Origin: Gammaproteobacteria bacterium | GTDB taxonomy: Bacteria; Pseudomonadota; Gammaproteobacteria; Pseudomonadales; JAUIET01 | DNA length: 64,000 bases | NCBI GenBank assembly: GCA_030429735.1 | Contig: JAUIET010000002.1 | Coordinates: forward strand, 124,001-188,000 | Reading direction: 5' to 3' | In this document: positions 56,135 through 64,000 of the stretch, in pieces | Position numbering within the stretch: position 1 is the stretch's first letter | Layout: every line of letters starts with the position of its first letter | Made by a program: the position numbers and the translations under genes | The notes under the pieces: model-generated | What the model was told of the DNA's origin: nothing | What the model saw: only the letters and a program-made list of their open reading frames with translations | Database searches by the model: none

Positions 56135-58330
56135 ATGGAGATGAAGTCTTGTAATTACGTGCGCTACACATTCATGCCGTGTATTGTTCTGTTCGGAGCG
56201 TTCATTGCTGCGGCGCAGTCTTTTGCCGAGGCACCAGTGGCTATCGCGCATGAATTGGAAATCATTCCAACAATTGATGGTGTGGTCAGTGAAGACAGCG
56301 CCTGGCATGGGGTAACTGCAGCAACTGGTTTTTGGCAATCACGTCCGTACGAAGGCCAGCCCGCCTCACAAAAGACAGATGTGTTTATCGGCTTCACAGA
56401 GGACTCGCTTTATATCGCCGCCATTTTGCATGACGATGATCCGGCAAGCATTATTGTGTCTGACAGCCGCCGTGATGCAGACCTGGATGAAACCGACAGT
56501 TTTCAGGTCATATTGGATGGCTTTAAGGACGGTCAAAATGGCTTTGTCTTTGGTACCAATCCCGCCGGCATTCAGTATGACGGCCAGGTAAACAACGAAG
56601 GGAGCGGTGACTCGTTACTGGGTGCAGCCGGATTCAATCTGGATTGGAATACCAGCTGGGAGGTGGCAACACGTACGGACGAGAATGGCTGGAGCCTGGA
56701 GATGGCCATTCCCTTTAAATCCCTGCGCTACGCCAGCGGCGAATCGACAGTGTGGGGGATTAATTTTCAGCGCAATATTCGTCGCAACAAAGAGGAGGCG
56801 TTCTGGTCGGCGCTGGATCGCCAGCACAGTATTTTTCGCGTCTCCGATGCGGGCACTTTGCGGGGAATCAAAGCCCCGGCGCAGAGAAACTTGAAGTTCA
56901 CACCGTATGTGCTTGGCAGGGGCCGTGAGGGTTCCGACATTGAGGGTTCAGATGTCGATGGCGAAGTGGGCTTCGATCTCAAGTACTCAATAACACCCAG
57001 CCTCACACTGGATGCGACATACAATACCGATTTCGCCCAGGTTGAAGTAGACGACGTGGTTGTAAACCTGGACCGCTTCAGTGTGTTCATTCCTGAAAAG
57101 CGCCCCTTCTTTCTTGAAAATGCCGGTTTGTTTGCGGTGGGCAGCCCGCAAAGCGTTGAATTATTTTTCAGCCGTCGTATCGGTATCAGTAACAACGGAC
57201 AAGCAACCCCCATTGAGGGCGGTCTGCGACTCTCTGGCAAGGTGGGCGACAGCACCAATATTGGCTTGCTGCATATGCGCAGCGAAGCAGTTGATGGTAT
57301 TGCACCTCAAAACGACTATTCTGTGGCGCGGATTAATCAAGAGTTGCCCAGCCGTTCTTCCATTGGTGCAATTGTTGTTCAGCGCGAAGGCGAGGGCAGT
57401 GACGATGTAAACCGCACATTTGGCGTGGATGGCCGCTGGGGTATTGGTGACAAGCTGCTGCTCTCCAGTTACGTCGCCCAAACAGAGACCAATGGTCTGG
57501 ATGGCAAGGATCATGCGCTTCAGGTGAGAGCAGATTACAGCTCTGAGCACTGGCGAAACATAATAACTTACTCTGAGGTGGGCGAAGACTTTAACCCAGA
57601 GGTCGGCTTTGTATCGCGCCGCAATTATCGTCGCTGGGACGGTTTGGTGTTTCGCTACTATCGACCCGGCAACCTGTGGGGCCTACAGGAACTGCGGCCA
57701 CATGTTTCCTATCGTGGCTTCTGGGGTTTCGATGGCGAAAAACAATCCAGCCGCTGGCACGTAGATAACCACTGGGAGTTCAGAACCGGGTTAGAGGTGC
57801 ATACCGGTGTTAACTTTACGCATGAAACAGTACGAAACGCATTCGATATTGTGCCTGGCTTTACGGTTCCTGTGGGCGAATATGATAATGAGGAGCTGCA
57901 GTTTGTATTTTTTACCAATCAGGGTGCACCGCTGAGTTTTGAAATAGAAGCGATTGCCGGTGGCTTTTTCAGTGGTGATCGAGTGACCTTGCAACCTGAA
58001 TTGAATTATCGTATTGGCGATAATTTTAATGCCGAGCTCGAATGGAATTACAATCGCATTGATTTGGGCGGCCCGGAAGGCGAAGTTGAGATAAATGTGG
58101 GCAGTCTTAGGTTGGCGTATTCGTTCACGCCAAAAATGTCGCTGGAGGGTTTGTTCCAATACGATGACCGTAACGACTCTACGGCGGTAAATCTGCGCTT
58201 CGCGTGGTTGCAATCCGCCAATGCCGGCTTGTATGTCGTTTACAACGAATTGAAGCAGGATTTATTTGGTGTTGACCGCGACCAACGCGAGTTGATACTG
58301 AAGTTCAGCTATATTGTTGACGTACTGTAA
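56135..58330 (+). CDS. CBM9-like / DUF5916 outer-membrane protein
   Basis: A 731-residue exported protein with a long signal region (cleavage near FAEA, residue ~33). Residues ~35-240 match the carbohydrate-binding family 9-like domain (IDGVVSEDSAWHG, YIAAILHDDDPA, FEMAIPF-like LEMAIPFKSLRY). The remainder is the DUF5916 beta-barrel (DATYNTDFAQVEVDDVVVNL, IPEKRPFFLENAGLF). Such proteins are often beside peptidases; here it is divergent from the S9 peptidase with only about 65 bases between starts, so they may share control. The ligand is unknown. Confidence 0.85.
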   Translation: MEMKSCNYVRYTFMPCIVLFGAFIAAAQSFAEAPVAIAHELEIIPTIDGVVSEDSAWHGVTAATGFWQSRPYEGQPASQKTDVFIGFTEDSLYIAAILHDDDPASIIVSDSRRDADLDETDSFQVILDGFKDGQNGFVFGTNPAGIQYDGQVNNEGSGDSLLGAAGFNLDWNTSWEVATRTDENGWSLEMAIPFKSLRYASGESTVWGINFQRNIRRNKEEAFWSALDRQHSIFRVSDAGTLRGIKAPAQRNLKFTPYVLGRGREGSDIEGSDVDGEVGFDLKYSITPSLTLDATYNTDFAQVEVDDVVVNLDRFSVFIPEKRPFFLENAGLFAVGSPQSVELFFSRRIGISNNGQATPIEGGLRLSGKVGDSTNIGLLHMRSEAVDGIAPQNDYSVARINQELPSRSSIGAIVVQREGEGSDDVNRTFGVDGRWGIGDKLLLSSYVAQTETNGLDGKDHALQVRADYSSEHWRNIITYSEVGEDFNPEVGFVSRRNYRRWDGLVFRYYRPGNLWGLQELRPHVSYRGFWGFDGEKQSSRWHVDNHWEFRTGLEVHTGVNFTHETVRNAFDIVPGFTVPVGEYDNEELQFVFFTNQGAPLSFEIEAIAGGFFSGDRVTLQPELNYRIGDNFNAELEWNYNRIDLGGPEGEVEINVGSLRLAYSFTPKMSLEGLFQYDDRNDSTAVNLRFAWLQSANAGLYVVYNELKQDLFGVDRDQRELILKFSYIVDVL

Positions 58331-58372
58331 TCAGGCTAATTTCTGAGCGTTTGTCGAATGCCAATTGTCGTT

Positions 58373-59122
58373 CTACACACCGTAGGTTTGCTCCAAATAC
58401 TCAATAATCTCGGCTGACTCAAACAATTCGGTGCCGGTATTTGGGTCAATCAGGTATGGAATCGCAATTTTCCCGGCGCGCTCTTGCAGCGCTTGCCGGT
58501 TAGCAAGTTCGGGTTCGGAGTCTATGTCCAAAGAAGCTCTCACGCCCGGTGGCACCCAATCGCGCCAGCTTGTGCGCCCCGCGTTTCGCAGGATATAGGG
58601 GATTTCCAGTTCGGTCAGTTTCTCGCGCACCAGCCTCGCAAATGGGCTGCTCTCGAAGCTGTACAGTTCCAGCAGCTTGTCTGGCAATGTGGACTCAGCC
58701 AGGCGTAAACCCTGACCAGGCCGTAACGCCGATGCTAAAGACGAGCCAATTTTTTGCAATGCTTCCGCGCGCCATTTGAATGGGACCGGGCGCTCGCCAT
58801 AGGTTTCATACAGATAGGCCACTGTATCGACTGATTCGTACATCTGCTTGCCGGTATTGGGGTCAACCAGGTAAGGAAACTGTGCTTTGCCTCCCATTTC
58901 AATAACCTTGGGTCGAAACCGCTTGCCGTTTTTCGGGCAAGGGTAGATCACCGCATCAAGATCCAGTTCGGTCAGCGCCTCGCGGGTAATACGGCAGAAA
59001 GGACAGCCCTCCATGTCGTATAACTCAAGCATTTTTTCCGGTTTCCTGGTGGCCGGTTCGACGCTGATGCCTGTTCCAGGGCGAACAAATGTTGCCAGTG
59101 CCGATGAAAGTACGTTAAGCAT
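58373..59122 (-). CDS. Protein with two tandem glutathione S-transferase N-terminal (thioredoxin-fold) domains
   Basis: A 249-residue protein made of two related halves (~30-110 and ~148-249). The first has a redox motif CPFC (MEGCPFCRITREALTEL) and the GST-type FPYLVDPNTGKQMYES; the second has SSPFARLVREKLTEL and IPYLIDPNTGTELFES without either Cys. So only the first half can do disulfide chemistry. The helical GST C-domain is absent. It may be a glutaredoxin-like reductase. slyD lies 24 bases upstream on the same strand. Confidence 0.82.
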   Translation of the reverse strand: MLNVLSSALATFVRPGTGISVEPATRKPEKMLELYDMEGCPFCRITREALTELDLDAVIYPCPKNGKRFRPKVIEMGGKAQFPYLVDPNTGKQMYESVDTVAYLYETYGERPVPFKWRAEALQKIGSSLASALRPGQGLRLAESTLPDKLLELYSFESSPFARLVREKLTELEIPYILRNAGRTSWRDWVPPGVRASLDIDSEPELANRQALQERAGKIAIPYLIDPNTGTELFESAEIIEYLEQTYGV

Positions 59123-59146
59123 GGTGCATCCTCTAAGGGTTCTTGA

Positions 59147-59629
59147 TCAGTGTTGGTGTCCACCGACACCGTGGGCGTGGCCATGGGCGAGTTCTTCGCT
59201 ACTGGCCGCTCGCACATCAATGATTTCAATATCAAAACTCAAATCCATACCCGCCAGCGGGTGATTGGCGTCCACGTCGACATTGAACTTGCCTACCTTT
59301 ACAACCGTGACATCTCGCGGACCATTGTCGGTATTGATCTTCACGGTCATGCCGGGTTTCAGTCGGCCTTTGGTCAGCAGGTGTTTGATGGGCACACGCT
59401 GGATGGAGCCTTCTTTTCGGGCGCCGTAGGCTTTAGCGGCGGGCACATCTGCGGTGAAAATGTCTCCCTGGCTTTTGCCGGTCATGGCCTCTTCAAGCCC
59501 TCGGATAACGCCACGGCGACCGTGCAGATAAGCCACCGGGTCGCCGTTTCTGGATGTCTCCAGTTCAGTGCCTTCGCTGTTTGACAGCCGGTAGTGGAAG
59601 CTGACCACGCAGTCTTTCTGAATGTCCAA
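59147..59629 (-). CDS. slyD: FKBP-type peptidyl-prolyl isomerase SlyD
   Basis: A 160-residue protein with FKBP halves flanking an insert-in-flap chaperone domain (residues ~70-125). SFHYRLSNSEGTELETS, GLEEAMTGKSQGD and VDVDANHPLAGMDLSFDIEI are typical of SlyD. A short His-rich tail (HGHAHGVGGHQH) binds nickel in E. coli SlyD. It isomerises prolines and helps metalloenzyme maturation. Confidence 0.92.
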   Translation of the reverse strand: MDIQKDCVVSFHYRLSNSEGTELETSRNGDPVAYLHGRRGVIRGLEEAMTGKSQGDIFTADVPAAKAYGARKEGSIQRVPIKHLLTKGRLKPGMTVKINTDNGPRDVTVVKVGKFNVDVDANHPLAGMDLSFDIEIIDVRAASSEELAHGHAHGVGGHQH

Positions 59630-59903
59630 TAGGGTTCCTTATAAGAGCATTACCAAGTAGCAGGGTAGTGTCCGGCATTTAGTCCGTGCTTGTAAACTCT
59701 TGCTGAGCTTTTACGGGCGAGTTTCTTGTTTAGATCAATGGTTTGGACATTGTTGATCGATTGCTTGGCAGGCTATATGAGCTTCCAGAGATCGACCCGC
59801 CGTTGTTATTAACATTCGAGCCGGTCCAGTTTGGCGCTCGCGGTTTCATCCGTTAGCTGTTACCTTAAGTGTTGTTTGAAATACCCTCGCACTTGGAACG
59901 CCC

Positions 59904-61121
59904 ATGGAACAAAAAAACGTTGACGTTATCGTGTACGGAGCCACCAGCTTCGTAGGGCAAATTGTAGCGCGCTATATGATCGAGCAGTTTGCAGACAATT
60001 CCTTAAGCTGGGCGATTGCGGGTCGTTCACAGAAAAAACTGGACCAACTCAAAGCCGACCTCAATGCGCCACAGTTGGAAACCATTGTTGCAGACGCGGC
60101 AGATGAAAACGCATTAGAGATAATGTGTGCTCGCGCGCGAGTGATCATGTCCACCGTTGGCCCTTACGCCTTGTACGGCGAACCCCTGGTCAAAGTGTGC
60201 GTTGAATCAGGCACCCATTATTGTGACCTGACCGGAGAAACCCAGTGGATTACCCGCATGCAGAACAAGTATGAGCAGCAAGCCAAAGATAGTGGCGCAT
60301 GGATTGTGCATTGCTGCGGCTTTGATTCCATACCTTCAGATCTGGGCGTGCATTTTCTGCAAACCCAAGCTCAGCAACAGTTTGGCAAAACCTGCCACAG
60401 CGTAAAAATGGGCGTGGCAAAAATGAAAGGTGGCGCATCAGGCGGCACTATCGCCAGTATGATTAATCTGACCAAGGAAGCCTCAAAAGACCCGACCTTG
60501 CGCAAAGAGCTGGCAAATCCTTACGCAACCTGCCCACCCGATCACGGCTTCACGACCAGGCAGCACACGGTGAAAGTAGAGTACGACGACGACTTTGAGA
60601 GCTGGATGGCCCCGTTTGTCATGGCTGCCATTAATGCGCGCGTTGTCCATCGCAGCAATGCATTGAAAAACAAGGCTTACGGCGAACACTTCAAATACCA
60701 GGAAGCCATGATGACGGGCAAAGGCAGCAAGGGAAAAAATGCCGCCCGTATGATGATGTGGGGTCTTGGCGGCTTTATGCTGGGTGCCGCTGTCGCGCCA
60801 ATTCGGTGGACGCTGGAGCGCTTCGTATTACCAAAGCCTGGTGAAGGTCCGTCGGAAGAAGAACAGCTAAACGGTGGTTTTCGTCTGATTCTTCTGGGCG
60901 AGACAGACTCCGGAGAGCACATTCGCTGCGAGGTGACCGGTGACAGGGATCCTGGCTATGGATCTACCGCGAAAATGCTTGCGCAGGCCGCGGCCTGTTT
61001 GGCGCAGGATATTGATGACGCCATCCCAGGTGGCTTCTGGACACCAGCCACCTTGCTTGGCAACCGCTTGATTGAGCGACTGGAGGCTCACTCCGGTTTA
61101 GAGTTCTTATTGGTCGAATAA
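59904..61121 (+). CDS. Saccharopine dehydrogenase-like NAD(P)-dependent oxidoreductase
   Basis: A 405-residue enzyme with a Rossmann start VIVYGATSFVGQIVARYMI, IAGRSQKKLDQL, and STVGPYALYGEPLVKVCVES through HYCDLTGETQW, as in the SCCPDH/trans-acting enoyl reductase group. GFDSIPSDLG and the C-terminal PGGFWTPATLLG are also family marks. The reaction is unknown; relatives act on lipids rather than saccharopine. Its 3' end overlaps the convergent ion-channel gene by 34 bases. Confidence 0.87.
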   Translation: MEQKNVDVIVYGATSFVGQIVARYMIEQFADNSLSWAIAGRSQKKLDQLKADLNAPQLETIVADAADENALEIMCARARVIMSTVGPYALYGEPLVKVCVESGTHYCDLTGETQWITRMQNKYEQQAKDSGAWIVHCCGFDSIPSDLGVHFLQTQAQQQFGKTCHSVKMGVAKMKGGASGGTIASMINLTKEASKDPTLRKELANPYATCPPDHGFTTRQHTVKVEYDDDFESWMAPFVMAAINARVVHRSNALKNKAYGEHFKYQEAMMTGKGSKGKNAARMMMWGLGGFMLGAAVAPIRWTLERFVLPKPGEGPSEEEQLNGGFRLILLGETDSGEHIRCEVTGDRDPGYGSTAKMLAQAAACLAQDIDDAIPGGFWTPATLLGNRLIERLEAHSGLEFLLVE

Positions 61122-61927
61122 TCACTGTTGGAATTCAGCTGGCGAATCTCCGCCTTTAGCGCCTGGATTTCATCTCGCAGCTTGTCCAGGGTGCACGGTT
61201 CGTGGCCCAGCTCTTCGGCTTTCATGCGTTCATTTTCTTCATCAAGTACCCGCACCACAATGCCAATAACCATGTTTAAAAAGGCGAACGCTGTGAAAAA
61301 AATGAACGTAAGGTAGAAAGTCCAGCTGAGCGGGTAAACCACCATGGTTTCGTACATCACATCCGTCCAGTCTTCAAAGGTCATGATTCTGAACAAAGTG
61401 AGCATGGCAATGGATATATCGCCCCACAGCGTTTCATTTATCTGCGCGAAGAACATGCTGCCGATGGCTGCGTAGATATAAAAAATGATAAACATCAATG
61501 CGACCACATAACCCAGTTGTGGCAGTGCTTTGAGCAAAGAGTCGAGCAGCATGCGCAGCTCGGGAATAATCGAGACCATGCGCAACACGCGAAACACCCT
61601 GACCAGGCGCCCGAGTAAGGCCATCTCGCTGTTATCGATTGGGATAACACTGACCAGCACAATGATCGTGTCAAAAACGTTCCAGCCATTTAGAAAAAAG
61701 CGCCGCTTGTTTTCTTCACCGATAAATCGAATGCTTAACTCAACGATAAAAAATGCCGTGATAAACCAGTCCAGCCATAATATGACTGACATCAGCGCGT
61801 CAGAGATCTTGTAGGTTTTAGCGCCGATCAGAAGTGCCGATGTGATGATGATAAAAATCACGAACGCTTCGAAGGCTTTATTGCTGCGTATTCGGTTGAA
61901 TTGATATTGCAGAGAGTCAGAGTTCAT
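61088..61927 (-). CDS. Voltage-gated ion channel (BacNav-like, single 6TM domain)
   Basis: A 279-residue channel: S1-S4 voltage sensor with S4 arginines at 107, 110, 113 and 116 (GRLVRVFRVLRM), S5, pore helix LTLFRIM, selectivity filter TFEDW (residues 183-187), S6, and a C-terminal coiled coil (KLRDEIQALKAEIRQLNS) that assembles tetramers in BacNav. The family usually has TLESW; the acidic Asp after Glu may alter Na/Ca selectivity. It was placed by these motifs alone; the converging gene overlaps its end. Confidence 0.88.
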   Translation of the reverse strand: MNSDSLQYQFNRIRSNKAFEAFVIFIIITSALLIGAKTYKISDALMSVILWLDWFITAFFIVELSIRFIGEENKRRFFLNGWNVFDTIIVLVSVIPIDNSEMALLGRLVRVFRVLRMVSIIPELRMLLDSLLKALPQLGYVVALMFIIFYIYAAIGSMFFAQINETLWGDISIAMLTLFRIMTFEDWTDVMYETMVVYPLSWTFYLTFIFFTAFAFLNMVIGIVVRVLDEENERMKAEELGHEPCTLDKLRDEIQALKAEIRQLNSNSDYSTNKNSKPE

Positions 61928-62183
61928 AAAGCGAATGTACAGTTAAATATCAGTGTTAAGCAGAGTTCTGTGCCGCTCGCGGCGCGGAATTATACAAGAC
62001 CCACCGCAAAGAGTGCGCTGCGTCACATTTGAAACCGGCACTGTTCAGTAATTCCGTTCATTCGCCATTTTAACTACTCGTTATTTCCGAACCGATGGAC
62101 CAATTATCCAGATTTTTATTTAGGCTGGGATCACCTACAGTTAGGCCAATGAATCGCCAACCCTCCCCGAAGGAGAGTAAAGT

Positions 62184-62339
62184 ATGAGTACTAATATCGA
62201 CAAAAATGAAGCAGGCACAGACAAGGTCAGCGCCTGGCTCAATGACCCTATGGGTTCCGTGGTTGCAGCCACTGCCTCTGTGTTCGCCAGCTTTGCTGTG
62301 GTACTGACAGGTATTGGCATGATCAGTATGGCCGTGTAA
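62184..62339 (+). CDS. 51-residue single-helix membrane protein (unknown)
   Basis: A short frame with an excellent ribosome site (AAGGAG, 62170-62175) starts ATG 62184 and stops TAA 62337-62339. It encodes a polar N-terminus (MSTNIDKNEAGTDKVSAWLN), then DPMGS and one hydrophobic helix (about residues 24-50, VVAATASVFASFAVVLTGIG). A strong terminator-like structure follows. The codon use and start context support a real gene; I do not recognise the family. It has no obvious toxin or leader motif. Confidence 0.6.
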   Translation: MSTNIDKNEAGTDKVSAWLNDPMGSVVAATASVFASFAVVLTGIGMISMAV

Positions 62340-62355
62340 CTTCCTTTTACTGAGG

Positions 62356-62406
62356 GGCGCAAAAAACGCAGAGTCACTGCCGGGTTGCATAAACCCTTGC
62401 GCCTTT
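62356..62406. terminator. Bidirectional terminator-like structure
   Basis: Outer arms GGCGCAA (62356-62362) and TTGCGCC (62397-62403) enclose an inner hairpin GGGTT/AACCC (62382-62386 and 62392-62396), followed by TTT. It lies between the small membrane gene and the convergent Lrp-type gene. Confidence 0.55.
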
Positions 62407-62452
62407 CCCACCACCGAAAAATTCTGACCAACCTGGTCGTGCTTTATTCGTA

Positions 62453-62917
62453 CTACGTAGCGGGAACTGGAATAGTCAGTGTTTCCTTCACTGCTTCCAT
62501 TACCGCAATACTGGTTGAGTCTTGAACCCCGGGAACGCTCAGCAGCGTGTCCTCCAAAAAGTCTCGGTATGCTTTCATGTCCTTGACTCTGGCCTTAATC
62601 AGATAATCAAAACTACCGGTTACCAGATAACATTCCTGTACCTGTTCCAACTTCGCCACCGCGCGCTTAAACCGCTCAAAATTCTGCTTGCTTGAACGGT
62701 CAAGACTGATTTGAACGAACACGATCAGGCCGGCTTCGAGTTGCTCGGGGTTGAGCATGCCTGAGTAGCCGCTGATAAACCCCTCGCGCTCGAGTTTTCG
62801 AACCCGTTCAATACAGGGCGTGGTGGTTAACCCTACTTGTTTGCCCAGCTCAGTGAAGGAGATGCGACCGTTTGACTGCAGGGTACGGAGAATTTTGCGG
62901 TCTATGGCTGTTAGCAC
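62453..62917 (-). CDS. Lrp/AsnC-family transcriptional regulator
   Basis: A 154-residue regulator: N-terminal winged helix DRKILRTLQSNGRISFTELG then TTTPCIERVRKLEREGFISG, and a RAM ligand-binding domain with ECYLVTGSFDYLIKARV. It is divergent from ald (160-base AT-rich gap), so it very likely controls alanine dehydrogenase in response to alanine or leucine, as in related bacteria. It is close to Lrp in size and sequence, but AldR-type naming would fit too. Confidence 0.92.
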   Translation of the reverse strand: MLTAIDRKILRTLQSNGRISFTELGKQVGLTTTPCIERVRKLEREGFISGYSGMLNPEQLEAGLIVFVQISLDRSSKQNFERFKRAVAKLEQVQECYLVTGSFDYLIKARVKDMKAYRDFLEDTLLSVPGVQDSTSIAVMEAVKETLTIPVPAT

Positions 62918-63008
62918 GTTGAATTACGGATAAATGATTAGTTTGCGAGATAATATACTGTAAAAACTAATAATAATAATAAAAAGTGTCGTTAAAATAG
63001 AAAATTCC

Positions 63009-63023
63009 ACACGTTTAGTGTGT
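63009..63023. promoter_or_regulatory. Palindrome in the lrp-ald intergenic region
   Basis: CACAC-GTTTA-GTGTG, a perfect 5-base inverted repeat, lies 55-69 bases before the ald start and amid AT-rich sequence. It may be a site for the Lrp-type regulator, whose sites are usually loose AT-rich palindromes of about 15 bases. Confidence 0.35.
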
Positions 63024-63077
63024 CCGATTTCTGTTCTGTTCACTACACTTCGCGAAAATACAGGGGAGAAACCGGCC

Positions 63078-64000
63078 ATGAAAATTGGTGTACCAAAGGA
63101 AATCAAGAATCACGAGTATCGGGTAGGGTTAACGCCTGCCAGCGTTAAAGAGCTGCGTCTTTACGGCCATGAAATTACCGTTCAACGGGGTGCGGCCGCC
63201 GGGATCGGGGTGGATGACCGCGAGTATGAGCTGGTGGGTGCCAGACTGGTTGATACGGCAGAAGAGATCTACGCCGACAATGAATTGATCATCAAGGTCA
63301 AGGAACCACAACCGGAGGAATGTCGCCAACTTCGCGAAGGCCAAACGCTGTTCACGTACCTGCACCTTGCGCCAGACCCGGAACAAACCCGCCTGCTGCT
63401 GGAGTCTGGTGTTACTGCGATCGCCTATGAAACAGTGACCAGCCCGAATGGCACTTTGCCGTTGTTGGCACCCATGAGTGAGGTTGCCGGGCGGCTGGCC
63501 GCGCAGGCCGGTGCGCATTGCCTGGAGCGCGCGCAAGGCGGATCCGGAGTTCTGTTGGGTGGGGTGCCCGGTACGCCGCCTGCCAAAGTGCTGGTGATTG
63601 GTGGCGGTGTGGTGGGCGACAATGCCGCTTACATTGCCCGCGGTATGGGGGCGAATGTCACCCTGCTGGATCGTTCCCTGGCGCGCCTGCGCGAACTGGA
63701 ATCAGAATACGCAGGCAAAGTGAACTGCATTTACAGCACTCAGGAAGCCATTGAGAAGTACGCGCTTGAAGCCGACCTGGTGATTGGCGCGGTTCTGTTG
63801 CCCGGCGCCTCGGCACCGAAGCTGCTGACTGCTGATATTGTGTCGCGAATGAAGCCTGGCTCGGTTGTGGTGGATGTTGCTATCGATCAGGGCGGTTGCT
63901 TTGAAACCTCGCACCCAACAACCCACCAGAACCCAACCTATGTGGTGGATGGCGTAGTGCATTATTGCGTGGCAAATATGCCAGGCGCGGTGCCGGTAAC
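63078..64000 (+). CDS. ald: Alanine dehydrogenase (3' end outside window)
   Basis: The first 307 residues of a ~370-residue enzyme. MKIGVPKEIKNHEYRVGLTP, the substrate-binding IIKVKEPQPEE (Lys) and FTYLHLAP (catalytic His), NAD-binding VLVIGGGVVGDNAAYIARGM and the downstream VVVDVAIDQGGCFETSHPTT are all typical. It converts alanine to pyruvate and ammonia, or the reverse, with NAD. A GGGGAG site lies 11 bases before the ATG. The divergent Lrp-type gene is the likely regulator. Confidence 0.95.
   Translation, partial: MKIGVPKEIKNHEYRVGLTPASVKELRLYGHEITVQRGAAAGIGVDDREYELVGARLVDTAEEIYADNELIIKVKEPQPEECRQLREGQTLFTYLHLAPDPEQTRLLLESGVTAIAYETVTSPNGTLPLLAPMSEVAGRLAAQAGAHCLERAQGGSGVLLGGVPGTPPAKVLVIGGGVVGDNAAYIARGMGANVTLLDRSLARLRELESEYAGKVNCIYSTQEAIEKYALEADLVIGAVLLPGASAPKLLTADIVSRMKPGSVVVDVAIDQGGCFETSHPTTHQNPTYVVDGVVHYCVANMPGAVPV

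Noticed and set aside
59743-59856. A 37-codon frame starting at TTG 59743 before the saccharopine-dehydrogenase-like gene
   Set aside because: The peptide looks protein-like, but there is no ribosome site, no recognised family and no ATG start; it may be a fragment or chance.
1-64000. CRISPR arrays, insertion sequences, prophage genes, toxin-antitoxin modules
   Set aside because: I saw no spaced repeats, transposase, integrase or phage structural genes; the DUF2975/HTH pair lacks toxin features.

Overview
The window reads as chromosomal DNA of a Gammaproteobacterium, probably marine or another aquatic heterotroph. The evidence is the fused 23S rRNA methyltransferase RlmKL, DbpA, SlyD, LipA, Ung and PepQ, a long-form PstC/PstA phosphate transporter, a CYP153-type P450, and an ATP-grasp/7TM/retropepsin operon typical of gammaproteobacteria. 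Genes are dense, lie on both strands and are often translationally coupled (ATGA overlaps). I see no prophage, insertion sequence, CRISPR array or replication origin. Decayed gene fragments at about 17.5, 24.4, 34.3 and 38.1 kb suggest ordinary genome erosion.

Layout. 1-5 kb: end of an unknown gene, a two-BON-domain lipoprotein (minus), then a coupled run of NUDIX hydrolase, sirtuin and rlmL. 5.1-15 kb: a complete phosphate-starvation locus on the plus strand (OprP/O-type porin, phoB, phoR, pstS, pstC, pstA, pstB, phoU) with Pho boxes before the porin and before pstS. 15-18.6 kb (minus): CYP153-like P450, lipA and an N-terminally truncated TPR gene. 18.7-23 kb: a short-chain dehydrogenase, a redoxin/TPR gene with an in-frame TGA exactly at the thioredoxin-fold active site (candidate selenoprotein), dbpA and a RIO-type kinase. 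23-24.6 kb: small secreted proteins, tRNA-Glu and an AraC remnant. 24.8-29.2 kb: an operon of DUF4331 protein, lipoprotein, TPR protein, ECF sigma factor and RskA-like anti-sigma factor.

29.5-34 kb: a Ca/Na antiporter, then a three-gene set (retropepsin-like lipoprotein, inactive transglutaminase with 7TM region, RimK-like ATP-grasp ligase). 34-40 kb (minus): an EAL remnant, a TraB/GumN protein, a TAP-type hydrolase, a DUF2975/HTH pair and a ThDP enzyme. 40-44.4 kb: a pseudopilin, an FkbM methyltransferase and three glycosyltransferases. 44.4-48.6 kb: a lipoprotein, a BtrH_N/DUF4872 protein, a thioesterase, ung and pepQ. 48.7-52.5 kb: a CHASE4 histidine kinase and a receiver-GGDEF-EAL partner. 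52.6-64 kb: a HisD-family dehydrogenase, an S9 peptidase, a CBM9/DUF5916 outer-membrane protein, a tandem GST_N protein, slyD, a saccharopine-dehydrogenase-like enzyme, a voltage-gated ion channel, a 51-residue membrane peptide, an Lrp/AsnC regulator and the start of ald.

The most notable item is the selenoprotein candidate at 19.5-20.7 kb. One reading frame runs through a single TGA that replaces the active-site cysteine, and a hairpin shaped like a bacterial SECIS lies 13 bases downstream. Also notable are two genes whose conserved N-termini lie upstream of any ATG/GTG/TTG (NUDIX at 1535, FkbM at about 41358). All family assignments come from reading motifs in the translated sequence; no database search was run.
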